The notes beneath the pieces were generated by a model. The model made no database searches and was not told the DNA's origin. It saw only the letters and a list, made by a program, of their open reading frames with translations. DNA of 64,000 nt, taken from assembly GCF_003611035.1 (NCBI RefSeq), contig NZ_CP030033.1, forward strand, positions 372,001 through 436,000. Direction: 5' to 3'. Positions 56,896 to 64,000 of the stretch are shown here, piece after piece. The number at the start of each line of letters is the position of its first letter. Within the stretch, counting starts at the first letter, position 1. The stretch is from Cryobacterium soli (GTDB taxonomy: Bacteria > Actinomycetota > Actinomycetes > Actinomycetales > Microbacteriaceae). The translations under genes were made by a program, and so were the position numbers.

Positions 56896-57798
56896 CTAGA
56901 AGCCCAGGCGGCCCAGCTGCTTCGGGTCGCGCTGCCATTCCTTGGCGACCTTCACGCGCAGGGACAGGAAGACCCGCTTGCCCACGAGAGGTTCGATCTG
57001 CTTGCGTGCCCGCATGCCGACATCCTTGAGGCGGCCGCCGGACTTGCCGATGATGATGCCCTTCTGGCTGTCGCGCTCGACGAAGAGGTTGGCGTAGATC
57101 TCCACGAGTTCCTGGTCGTCGCGCTCGATGATGTCGTCGATCGTGACGGCGATCGAGTGCGGCAGCTCGTCGGTCACGCCCTCGAGGGCGGCCTCCCGGA
57201 TGTACTCGGAGATCCGGGACTCCAGGCTCTCGTCGGTCACGGCATCAGCGGGGTACAGTGGTGCGTCGCTGAGCGGCAGTAGTCGCAGCAGTTCGCTGCT
57301 CAGCACATCCAGCTGGATGCGGCTGGTGGCCGAGATCGGCACGATCGCCTCCCAGTCGCGCAGCTGCGAAACGGCGAGGAGCTGGTTGGCGACACTGGTC
57401 TTGGAGGACATGTCGATCTTGGTGACGATGGCCACCTTCTTGGCGCGGGGGAAGTTGTCCAGCTGCTCGTTGATGAACTTGTCGCCAGGGCCGATGGGTT
57501 CGTTGGCCGGGATGCACAGGCCGACGACGTCGACGCCACTGAGCGTGGACTGCACCAGGCTGTTCAACCGCTCGCCGAGCAAGGTGCGCGGGCGGTGGAT
57601 GCCGGGGGTGTCGACCAGGATCAGCTGGCCGTCCTTCTGGTGCACGATGCCGCGGATAGCCCGCCGGGTGGTCTGCGGCTTCGACGACGTGATCGCCACC
57701 TTCTCCCCCACCAAGGCGTTGGTCAGGGTGGATTTGCCCACGTTGGGGCGCCCGACAAACGAGACGAACCCCGCTCTGAAGTCAGGTTCTCTTGTCAT
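56896..57798 (-). CDS. era: GTPase Era
   Basis: A 300-residue ribosome-assembly GTPase. G1 GRPNVGKST, G3 VDTPG, G4 TKID and G5-like ISATSR are intact. The C-terminal KH domain (KGIIIGKSGGRLKDVGMRARKQIE) binds 16S rRNA. It overlaps the upstream CNNM gene by 17 bases. The 264-bp gap to the DUF222 gene holds no gene I can support. Confidence 0.95.
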   Translation of the reverse strand: MTREPDFRAGFVSFVGRPNVGKSTLTNALVGEKVAITSSKPQTTRRAIRGIVHQKDGQLILVDTPGIHRPRTLLGERLNSLVQSTLSGVDVVGLCIPANEPIGPGDKFINEQLDNFPRAKKVAIVTKIDMSSKTSVANQLLAVSQLRDWEAIVPISATSRIQLDVLSSELLRLLPLSDAPLYPADAVTDESLESRISEYIREAALEGVTDELPHSIAVTIDDIIERDDQELVEIYANLFVERDSQKGIIIGKSGGRLKDVGMRARKQIEPLVGKRVFLSLRVKVAKEWQRDPKQLGRLGF

Positions 57799-59110
57799 TG
57801 CCGTGTGCTCCTTCTGTGTCCGGCATTCCCAGGAATGCGGACTGTGCGTCTCTCAACGCCTTGTCTGGTTCAACCAGCACTGTGCTGATTCGTTTGCGGC
57901 GGCCTTCTGTACGTTCCGCCGTGAGGATGAGGCCGCTGGTTCTCGCCTCGGACCCGGCGACGGGAAGCCGTCCGAGCACCTTCGCGAGCAGGCCGCCGAC
58001 TGAATCGACCTCGTCGTCGTCGAGGTCGAGGTCGAACAGCTCGCCGAGCTCATCGACGGGCAGTCGGGCGCTCACCCGGAAACGGCCTGATCCGAGGTCT
58101 TCGATCTCCACGACGTCGCGGTCGTACTCGTCGGAGATGTCGCCCACGAGTTCCTCGATGAGGTCCTCGAGGGTCACCAGACCGGCGATTCCGCCGTACT
58201 CGTCGACGACCATGGCGAGGTGGTTTGATTCGAGCTGCATCTGGCGGAGCAGCGCGTCGGCCTTCTTGGACTCGGGCACGAACTGGGCGGCCTTGGCCAG
58301 TTCCCGCACCGTGAGGCTCTCGAGGTTGCGCGGGCGCTCGTAGACGAGACGGGAGACATCCCGCAGGTAGAGCACACCGATGACGTCGTCCACCTCTCCG
58401 TCCACGACAGGCACCCGGGAGTAGCCCTTGCTGAGGAACAGCCCCATGGCGGCACCGACGGTGGCGTCGGCGTCGATGGTGACCATGTCGGTGCGCGGGA
58501 TCATGACCTCGCGCACGACGGTCTCGCTGAACTCGAAGATCGAGTGGATGAGTTCGCGGTCGTCTTCCTCGATCACGTCCAGCTCGGTGGCCTCATCGAC
58601 CATGCTGAGCAGCTGGTCCTCCGAGGTGAAGGTGGCGAGACGGCTGCGGCCCGGGGTGACCCGGTTACCGAGGGCGACCAGGGCGTTGGCCACAGGGCCG
58701 AGCAGCACGCGCAGGAAGTGCACGAGAACGGCCGTGAGCACGAGCAGGTTCTTCGGATGCGCCCGGCCCACGCTGCGCGGGCTGGCCCCGACGAGCACGA
58801 ACGACACGGCCGTCATCAGCAGGGCCGACAGCAGCAGGGCCAACCAGATCTGGTCGATCGTGGTGGCGAACACGAGGGTGACGAGCACCGCCGCGGTCGT
58901 CTCCGCGATGATCCGCACGAAGTTGATGGCGTTCAGGTGCGCGCCCGTATCGGCGGCGATAGCACGCAGTGACCGCTTCGAACGTGCGGTCACGGCGAGT
59001 TCGGCGATGTCGGCCCGGGACTGGGATGTGACCGCAGCGTCGACAGCGGCCATCAGCCCGCCGAACGCGACGAGCAGGATGGCGGCCGTGAGGAACCACC
59101 CGACGATCAT
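57782..59110 (-). CDS. CNNM/CorC-type membrane protein with CBS domains
   Basis: A 442-residue protein. The N-terminal DUF21 region has four helices ([44 protein letters not shown]). A CBS pair follows: [36 protein letters not shown] and [27 protein letters not shown]. The C-terminal CorC_HlyC domain ends the protein. The family is linked to Mg or Co efflux. It overlaps ybeY (ATGA) and era. Confidence 0.9.
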   Translation of the reverse strand: MIVGWFLTAAILLVAFGGLMAAVDAAVTSQSRADIAELAVTARSKRSLRAIAADTGAHLNAINFVRIIAETTAAVLVTLVFATTIDQIWLALLLSALLMTAVSFVLVGASPRSVGRAHPKNLLVLTAVLVHFLRVLLGPVANALVALGNRVTPGRSRLATFTSEDQLLSMVDEATELDVIEEDDRELIHSIFEFSETVVREVMIPRTDMVTIDADATVGAAMGLFLSKGYSRVPVVDGEVDDVIGVLYLRDVSRLVYERPRNLESLTVRELAKAAQFVPESKKADALLRQMQLESNHLAMVVDEYGGIAGLVTLEDLIEELVGDISDEYDRDVVEIEDLGSGRFRVSARLPVDELGELFDLDLDDDEVDSVGGLLAKVLGRLPVAGSEARTSGLILTAERTEGRRKRISTVLVEPDKALRDAQSAFLGMPDTEGAHGNDKRT

Positions 59111-59574
59111 CGGGGCCGGCGTCGTTCCTGCATGGAGAAGCCGATCAGGATGTCGCGCTGGATGCCGAACATCTCCTTCTCTTCCTCTGGCTCCGCGTGG
59201 TCGAAGCCGAGCAGGTGCAGGATGCCGTGCGTGGTGAGCAGCAGCAGTTCGTCGAGGGTGCTGTGGCCGGCGGTCTCCGCCTGGCCCTGGGCCACCTGCG
59301 GGCAGAGCACGATGTCGCCGAGCAGGCCCGGCGGCGTGATGGCGTCTTCGGTGCCGGGGCGCAGTTCGTCCATCGGGAAGCTGAGGACGTCGGTAGGACC
59401 CGGCTCATCCATCCACTGCACGTGGAGCTGTTCCATGGCGCCCTCGTCGACGAGCACGATCGCCAGTTCGGCGTCGGCATGCACGTGCATGGTGTCCAGC
59501 GCGAAGGCGGCGAGCCTCAGGATGGCGGCCTCGTCGACCGGGATGGCCGACTCATTGTTGATTTCGATGCTCAA
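59107..59574 (-). CDS. ybeY: Endoribonuclease YbeY
   Basis: A 155-residue metalloprotein that matures 16S rRNA and surveils ribosomes. The zinc motif is intact: [23 protein letters not shown], i.e. H-x3-H-x5-H. Both ends overlap neighbours by 4 bases, in the order phoH-ybeY-CNNM-era seen widely in bacteria. Confidence 0.95.
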   Translation of the reverse strand: MSIEINNESAIPVDEAAILRLAAFALDTMHVHADAELAIVLVDEGAMEQLHVQWMDEPGPTDVLSFPMDELRPGTEDAITPPGLLGDIVLCPQVAQGQAETAGHSTLDELLLLTTHGILHLLGFDHAEPEEEKEMFGIQRDILIGFSMQERRRPR

Positions 59575-60662
59575 CTGGATCTCCGTTTCGGGGTGCGATC
59601 GCGCGGGTTCCCCTGGTGCGGAGCGCGGGATGCGAAGTCGCGGGCCTGTTCGCTTTCGTAGCGTTGGGCCTGCTTCTGCGCGTCGTATTCGGTGTAGGCG
59701 TCGACGATGCGGCCGACAAGGCTGTGGCGCACGACGTCGGCGCTGGTCAGGCGAACGAAGGCTATGTCGTCGATTCCGTCGAGCACCTTGGTGACCAGGC
59801 GGAGTCCGCTGGCGCCGGCGGGCAGGTCCACCTGGGTGATGTCACCGGTGACAACCATCTGGGAACCGAAGCCGAGCCGGGTGAGGAACATCTTCATCTG
59901 CTCCGGCGTCGTGTTCTGGGCCTCGTCGAGCACGATGAACGCGGAATTCAGGGTGCGCCCGCGCATGTACGCCAGCGGGGCCACCTCGATGGTGCCGGCG
60001 GCCAGCAGCTTGGGCACCAGCTCCGGGTCCATCATCTCGAAGAGGGCGTCGTAGAGTGGCCGCAGGTACGGGTCGATCTTGTCAGTGAGGCTGCCGGGCA
60101 GGAACCCGAGCCGCTCCCCCGCCTCGACGGCCGGTCGGGTGAGGATGATGCGGTCGACCTCCTTGCGCTGCAGCGCCTGCACGGCCTTTGCCATGGCGAG
60201 GTAGGTCTTGCCGGTTCCGGCCGGCCCGATGCCGAAGACGATGGCGTTCTCGTCGATCGCGTTGACATAGCTGCTCTGACCGAGCGTCTTGGGGCGCACC
60301 GTGAGGCCACGCGACGTGAGGATGGTCTGGCCGAGCACCGTCGACGGGCTCGACGTGCTGTCGGCGCCGAGCATGCGCGCCGAGGTTGTCACCTCGGTCT
60401 CGCCGAGGTCCGCCCCGGTACGCAGAAGCAGCTGCAGCTCCTCGATCAGGCGCACCACGGCATCCGTGGAGGCGGCCGGCCCGGTGAGGGTGACCTCGTT
60501 GCCGCGGACGTGCACGGTCACGTCCGGGTATTCCTTCTCGATGGTGCTGAGGAACCGGTCCTGGGGGCCGAGCAGACGCACCATGGCGACGCCGTCGACG
60601 AGGAGTGTGCGCACCGCGGGCAGTGCGCCTGTTCCGGGAGTCTCCGGGTCAGAGGGCTGCAA
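59571..60662 (-). CDS. phoH: PhoH-family ATPase
   Basis: A 363-residue P-loop ATPase. Walker [22 protein letters not shown] and Walker [21 protein letters not shown] are intact, with [16 protein letters not shown] after. TTG at 60662 was chosen because AGGAGG lies 6 bases upstream; it overlaps the HIT gene by 14 bases. The C-terminus is very basic. Role is inferred from the family: RNA metabolism with YbeY. Confidence 0.9.
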   Translation of the reverse strand: MQPSDPETPGTGALPAVRTLLVDGVAMVRLLGPQDRFLSTIEKEYPDVTVHVRGNEVTLTGPAASTDAVVRLIEELQLLLRTGADLGETEVTTSARMLGADSTSSPSTVLGQTILTSRGLTVRPKTLGQSSYVNAIDENAIVFGIGPAGTGKTYLAMAKAVQALQRKEVDRIILTRPAVEAGERLGFLPGSLTDKIDPYLRPLYDALFEMMDPELVPKLLAAGTIEVAPLAYMRGRTLNSAFIVLDEAQNTTPEQMKMFLTRLGFGSQMVVTGDITQVDLPAGASGLRLVTKVLDGIDDIAFVRLTSADVVRHSLVGRIVDAYTEYDAQKQAQRYESEQARDFASRAPHQGNPRDRTPKRRSS

Positions 60663-61011
60663 GCGTCCCCTCCTCGAGAGTGCCGCCGAGCACATGGGCG
60701 TGCACGTGGAAAACCGTCTGGCCGGCCGATGCGCCGGTGTTGAAGATCAAGCGGTACTCCCCCGCGCAGTGTTCGTCGGCCACCCGGCCGGCCACGGCGA
60801 CCAGTTCGGCCAGGAGGGCGGGGTCGCCGGCCGCGAGTTCGCCGACGTTCTGGTATTGCTGGGTCTTGGTGGTCACGACCACGTGGACGGGCGCCTGCGG
60901 GGCGATGTCGTTGAACGCGATGATGTGGTCGGTTTCCGCGACGATGGTCGCCGGAATCTCGCGCGCGGCAATGCGGCTGAAGATGGAGGGTTCTGCACCG
61001 GAGGAGGCCAT
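60649..61011 (-). CDS. HIT-domain (histidine triad) protein
   Basis: A 120-residue nucleotide-binding hydrolase of the HINT type. The triad is QTVFHVHAHVLGG (HxHxH). The N-terminal strand pattern ETDHIIAFNDIAPQAPVHVVVTTK is typical. It probably cleaves purine nucleotide phosphoramidates. It sits between rsmE and phoH in the housekeeping run. Confidence 0.93.
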   Translation of the reverse strand: MASSGAEPSIFSRIAAREIPATIVAETDHIIAFNDIAPQAPVHVVVTTKTQQYQNVGELAAGDPALLAELVAVAGRVADEHCAGEYRLIFNTGASAGQTVFHVHAHVLGGTLEEGTLAAL

Positions 61012-61030
61012 ACGTCTATCTTAAGCGGAA

Positions 61031-61777
61031 CTACCAGCGACCGAGGGTTGCGTTCAGGATGGCGACGGCGGCGGGGCCCGCCGTCGACGTGCGCAGCACG
61101 GTGTCGCCCAGGCGCACCCGGCTGGCGCCGGCCGCCTCGAGGACGTCCAGTTCCGATGCGGCGATCCCGCCCTCCGGGCCCACGACGAGAACGATGTCAC
61201 GATCGTCGGTCGGTGGCGCGATCGCGGTCAGCCGGGTGTCCGCGGTGGGTTCGAGCAGCAGCATCCGGCTGGTGGCGGCGAGCTGTGCAAGTTGCTTGGT
61301 GCTGACCAGCGCCGCCACCTCTGGCAGCCAGGGCCGGATTGACTGCTTGCTGGCCTCGCGCACGATGGCGGCCCAACGGGCCTGCCCCTTCGCCACCTTG
61401 ACGCCTTCCCACCGCACCACCGACCGTGAGGCCGCCCACGGGATGACCCCGTCGATGCCGAGTTCGGTGGCCGCCTGCACCGCGAGTTCATCGCGGTCGC
61501 CCTTGGCCAGCGCCTGCACGAGCAGGATGCGCGGAGTCGCCGGCGGGCTGTGCCGCACGGAGTCGACGCGGAGCACAAGCTCGGTCGGAGCCGCCGTGAT
61601 CACGGTGACCCCCAGCATCAGCCCGGCGCCGTCGCCCACCAGCAGGGTCTCGCCCGGGCGCACCCGGCTGACCGTGACGGCGTGCTTGGCCTCGGCGCCG
61701 GTGAGGCTCACCGTGGCCCCCACCTGCATGGCGGACGGGGCCTGGCCGAGAGTCTCCGAGAGGAAGAAATGCGCCAT
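61031..61777 (-). CDS. rsmE: 16S rRNA (uracil-1498-N3) methyltransferase
   Basis: A 248-residue SPOUT-fold methyltransferase. The C-terminal knot is VLVVGPEGGIAASELDVLEAAGASRVRLGDTVLRTSTAGPAAVAIL. The N-terminal PUA-like domain includes TGAEAKHAVTVSRVRPGETLLVGDG. It methylates U1498 of 16S rRNA. It lies 15 bases below dnaJ. Confidence 0.94.
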   Translation of the reverse strand: MAHFFLSETLGQAPSAMQVGATVSLTGAEAKHAVTVSRVRPGETLLVGDGAGLMLGVTVITAAPTELVLRVDSVRHSPPATPRILLVQALAKGDRDELAVQAATELGIDGVIPWAASRSVVRWEGVKVAKGQARWAAIVREASKQSIRPWLPEVAALVSTKQLAQLAATSRMLLLEPTADTRLTAIAPPTDDRDIVLVVGPEGGIAASELDVLEAAGASRVRLGDTVLRTSTAGPAAVAILNATLGRW

Positions 61778-61792
61778 CGCTAGCGGGCGTCC

Positions 61793-62902
61793 CTAACCGA
61801 GGAACCGGTCGCGGAGCTTCGCGAACAGGCCCTGCTGGAAGTGGCTGAGGGCCGGTGCCGCGACCTTGTGGCGGGCGGCGAAGGCCTCGATGAGTTCGCG
61901 TTCCTTGTGGTCGAGCTTGGTCGGGGTGAGCACCTGCACGCCGACGCGGAGATCGCCACGGCCGTTGCCGCGCAGCCGCGTGATCCCGCGGTCCTTGACC
62001 GTGAGGATCTCGCCGGCCTGCACGCCCGGGCGGAGCTCCACCTCGATGTCGCCGTCGAGGGCCTTGACCGTGGCCGTGGCGCCGAGGATGGCGTCGGTCA
62101 TGGGCACCTCGAGGGTGCACAGCAGGTCGTCGCCGTCACGGCTGAAGACGTCGTGGTGCCGCACCTTCATCTCGAGGTAGAGATCGCCGTTGGGGCCTCC
62201 GGCCGGTCCGGCCTCGCCGCTGCCGGGCATCTGCAGGCGCAGGCCCGTGTCGACGCCGGCGGGGATGTCGACCGGAACCGTGCGGCGCGCGCGCACGCGG
62301 CCCTGGCCCTGGCAGGTGACGCAGGGCGTGGCGATGATGGTGCCGTAGCCGCGGCAGGAGCCACAGGGGCTGGAGGTCATGACGTTGCCGAGCAGGGACC
62401 GCACGGCACGCTGGATGCTTCCGGTGCCGTGACAGATGTCGCAGGTCACCGGGGAGGTGCCGGGCTGGCAGCAGCTGCCGTTGCAGGTGGCGCAGACGAT
62501 CGCGGTGTCCACCTCGATGTCGCGGTGGGTGCCGAAGATCACCTCGTCGAGGTCGAGCTCCACGCGGATGAGGGCGTCCTGCCCGCGTTCGCGGCGCGAC
62601 CGCGGGCCGCGGCTGCCGCCGCCTCCCCCGCCGAAGAAGGTCTCGAAGATGTCGCCGAAGTTGCCGGCGTCGAAGCCGCCGCCCTGGCCGGAGTTGCCCG
62701 AGCCGCCGCGGTCGTAGTTCTGGCGCTGCTTGGGGTCGGAGAGCACGTCGTAGGCGTGGGTGATGGTCTTGAACCGCTCGGATGCCTCAGCGCCCGGGTT
62801 CACATCGGGGTGCAACTGGCGGGCGAGGCGCCGGTAGGCCTTCTTGATCTCGTCGGTGGTGGCATCGCGCGCGACGCCGAGTGCTTCGTAATGGTCAGCC
62901 AA
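61793..62902 (-). CDS. dnaJ: Chaperone DnaJ
   Basis: A 369-residue co-chaperone. The J domain holds the HPD motif ([14 protein letters not shown]). A Gly-rich region and a zinc domain follow. Three CXXCXGXG repeats are intact ([24 protein letters not shown]); the first reads CATCNGSC, with Cys in place of the last Gly. The TTG start at 62902 has AGGAG 8 bases upstream. It is 57 bases downstream of hrcA, the usual order for a heat-shock pair. Confidence 0.94.
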   Translation of the reverse strand: MADHYEALGVARDATTDEIKKAYRRLARQLHPDVNPGAEASERFKTITHAYDVLSDPKQRQNYDRGGSGNSGQGGGFDAGNFGDIFETFFGGGGGGSRGPRSRRERGQDALIRVELDLDEVIFGTHRDIEVDTAIVCATCNGSCCQPGTSPVTCDICHGTGSIQRAVRSLLGNVMTSSPCGSCRGYGTIIATPCVTCQGQGRVRARRTVPVDIPAGVDTGLRLQMPGSGEAGPAGGPNGDLYLEMKVRHHDVFSRDGDDLLCTLEVPMTDAILGATATVKALDGDIEVELRPGVQAGEILTVKDRGITRLRGNGRGDLRVGVQVLTPTKLDHKERELIEAFAARHKVAAPALSHFQQGLFAKLRDRFLG

Positions 62903-62959
62903 AGCTGGCTCTCCTCGGGTTCTGGGGTGAAAAGTGTCGGTGGGAAGGTGTGGGGGCGG

Positions 62960-63979
62960 CTAGTTCTCGCCGAGCAGGCGCGAGAGGTACCGGGCGACGG
63001 CGCGCACGGCCGCCATGTTGTTGGAGTAGTCCATGCGGGTCGGGCCGAGCACGCCCAGCCGGGCCGCATCGCCGTGGGAGGTATAGCCGCTCGTGAGCAC
63101 GGAGGTCTCCCCCAGGCCGAACGGCGCGTTCTCACGGCCGATGCTCACCGAGACGCCGTGCTGGTCGGTGGCCATCTCGCCGAACAGGCGCAACAGCACC
63201 ACCTGCTCCTCGATGGCCTCGAGCACAGGGTAGATACTGCCGCTGAAGTCGTCCTCGGTGCGCACCAGGTTCGCGGCGCCGGCCATGACCAGGCGGTCCT
63301 GACGGTTGGCGCCCACCTGGTCCCGCAGAGTGCCGGTGATGAGGTCGATCAGGTCCTGCAGTTCGGGCGGGCCCAGCCCGGTCGGCCCGGTCAGCGCGGC
63401 GGCCGCCTCGCTCATGCTCAGACCGCCGACCACGGCGTTGAGCCGGGTGCGGAGTTCGGCCAGGGCGACCTCGTCCACGGCGCGGGTCAACTCCACCACG
63501 CGCTGTTCGACGCGTCCGGAGTCCGTGATCAGGACGGACAGCACCCGGGTGTCGCTGAGCGGCACCAGTTCGATGTGCCGCACGCTAGCGCGCGACAACG
63601 ACGGGTACTGCACGAGGGCCACCTGATGGGTCAGCTGCGAGAGCAACCTGACGCTCCGCGCCAGCACCTCGTCCAGATCGGCGGACTGGCCGAGGAAGAC
63701 CTCGATGGCCTGCCGCTGGGCGCCGGTCAGGGGGCGCAGGTCGGCCAAGTGGTCGACGAAGAGGCGATAGCCCTTGTCGGTGGGAATGCGCCCCGACGAC
63801 GTGTGGGGCGCGATGATGAGCTCTTCCTCCTCGAGCAGGGCCATGTCGTTGCGGATGGTCGCTGCCGAGACTCCGAAGGCATGCCTGTCGACGATCGACT
63901 TGGACCCCACCGGTTCGCGCGAGGCCACGTAGTCCTGCACGATGACGCGGAGCACTTCGAGACTACGATCCGACACCAT
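62960..63979 (-). CDS. hrcA: Heat-inducible transcription repressor HrcA
   Basis: A 339-residue repressor that binds CIRCE elements. The N-terminal winged helix (SDRSLEVLRVIVQDYVASREPVGSKSIV ... SAATIRNDMALLEEEELI) is typical. It continues through an insertion and a GAF-like domain. The ATG at 63979 has GGGAGG 9 bases upstream. CIRCE sites would be outside the window. Confidence 0.94.
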   Translation of the reverse strand: MVSDRSLEVLRVIVQDYVASREPVGSKSIVDRHAFGVSAATIRNDMALLEEEELIIAPHTSSGRIPTDKGYRLFVDHLADLRPLTGAQRQAIEVFLGQSADLDEVLARSVRLLSQLTHQVALVQYPSLSRASVRHIELVPLSDTRVLSVLITDSGRVEQRVVELTRAVDEVALAELRTRLNAVVGGLSMSEAAAALTGPTGLGPPELQDLIDLITGTLRDQVGANRQDRLVMAGAANLVRTEDDFSGSIYPVLEAIEEQVVLLRLFGEMATDQHGVSVSIGRENAPFGLGETSVLTSGYTSHGDAARLGVLGPTRMDYSNNMAAVRAVARYLSRLLGEN

Positions 63980-64000
63980 TCCGATCGCCTCCCTCACGCC

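Overview
The window is a high-GC, gene-dense actinobacterial chromosome segment. The gene order hrcA-dnaJ-rsmE-HIT-phoH-ybeY-CNNM-era, the order recO-uppS ... dusB-dgt-dnaG, and a fasR-fabD-fabH-acpP-fabF block next to aceE together indicate an Actinomycetes member, most likely Microbacteriaceae (Cryobacterium-like; genus is inference). I see no insertion sequence, prophage, CRISPR array or rRNA operon. No stretch above about 300 bases lacks a gene; the largest protein-free gap (659-1190) holds rnpB. Many genes overlap by 4 bases (ATGA or GTGA), so long polycistronic units dominate.

Region 1-9700: the end of a polyphosphate glucokinase, a small PGPGW membrane protein, RNase P RNA, a zinc-ribbon coiled-coil protein and a Nif3-like protein. 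Then comes a DevR/DevS-like two-component system divergent from two tandem universal stress proteins, with a DosR-type box between them, followed by two adjacent GAF-ANTAR RNA-binding regulators and tRNA-Val. This looks like a redox, hypoxia or stress block.

Region 9700-18700: an AhpE/BCP-like peroxiredoxin, pyruvate dehydrogenase E1, and the type II fatty-acid synthesis regulator and operon (fasR, fabD, fabH, acpP, fabF). AceE makes acetyl-CoA and the Fab enzymes use it. A 38-bp perfect palindrome separates fabF from a convergent DUF3145 gene.

Region 18700-34000: a PadR regulator, a family A polymerase-like protein overlapping an upstream lipoprotein gene, tRNA-Met, a GT4 glycosyltransferase, a DMT-type membrane protein, peptide deformylase, a histidine-kinase-like protein lacking the phospho-accepting histidine, tRNA-Asn, and a peptide-type ABC importer operon with an extra ATPase and a 2-hydroxyacid dehydrogenase.

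Region 34000-44450: dnaG, dgt, dusB, a 40-residue cysteine-rich peptide gene coupled to a FrnE/DsbA protein, uppS, recO, a TRIC-like channel, an unknown protein with a conserved-looking Cys-Met-Glu / Trp-Ser-Asp-His-Pro signature, and leuA preceded by a leucine-rich leader peptide.

Region 44450-53300: all on the minus strand, a MacB/LolC-type ABC pair, a NarL two-component pair, and an aminoacyl-phosphatidylglycerol synthase-like protein overlapping a membrane-anchored esterase. I read this as a candidate envelope-charge or antimicrobial-stress module.

Region 53300-64000: a ketopantoate-reductase family protein, a PPOX/F420-type protein, a DUF222-HNH endonuclease, and the era to hrcA housekeeping block, read from hrcA leftwards.
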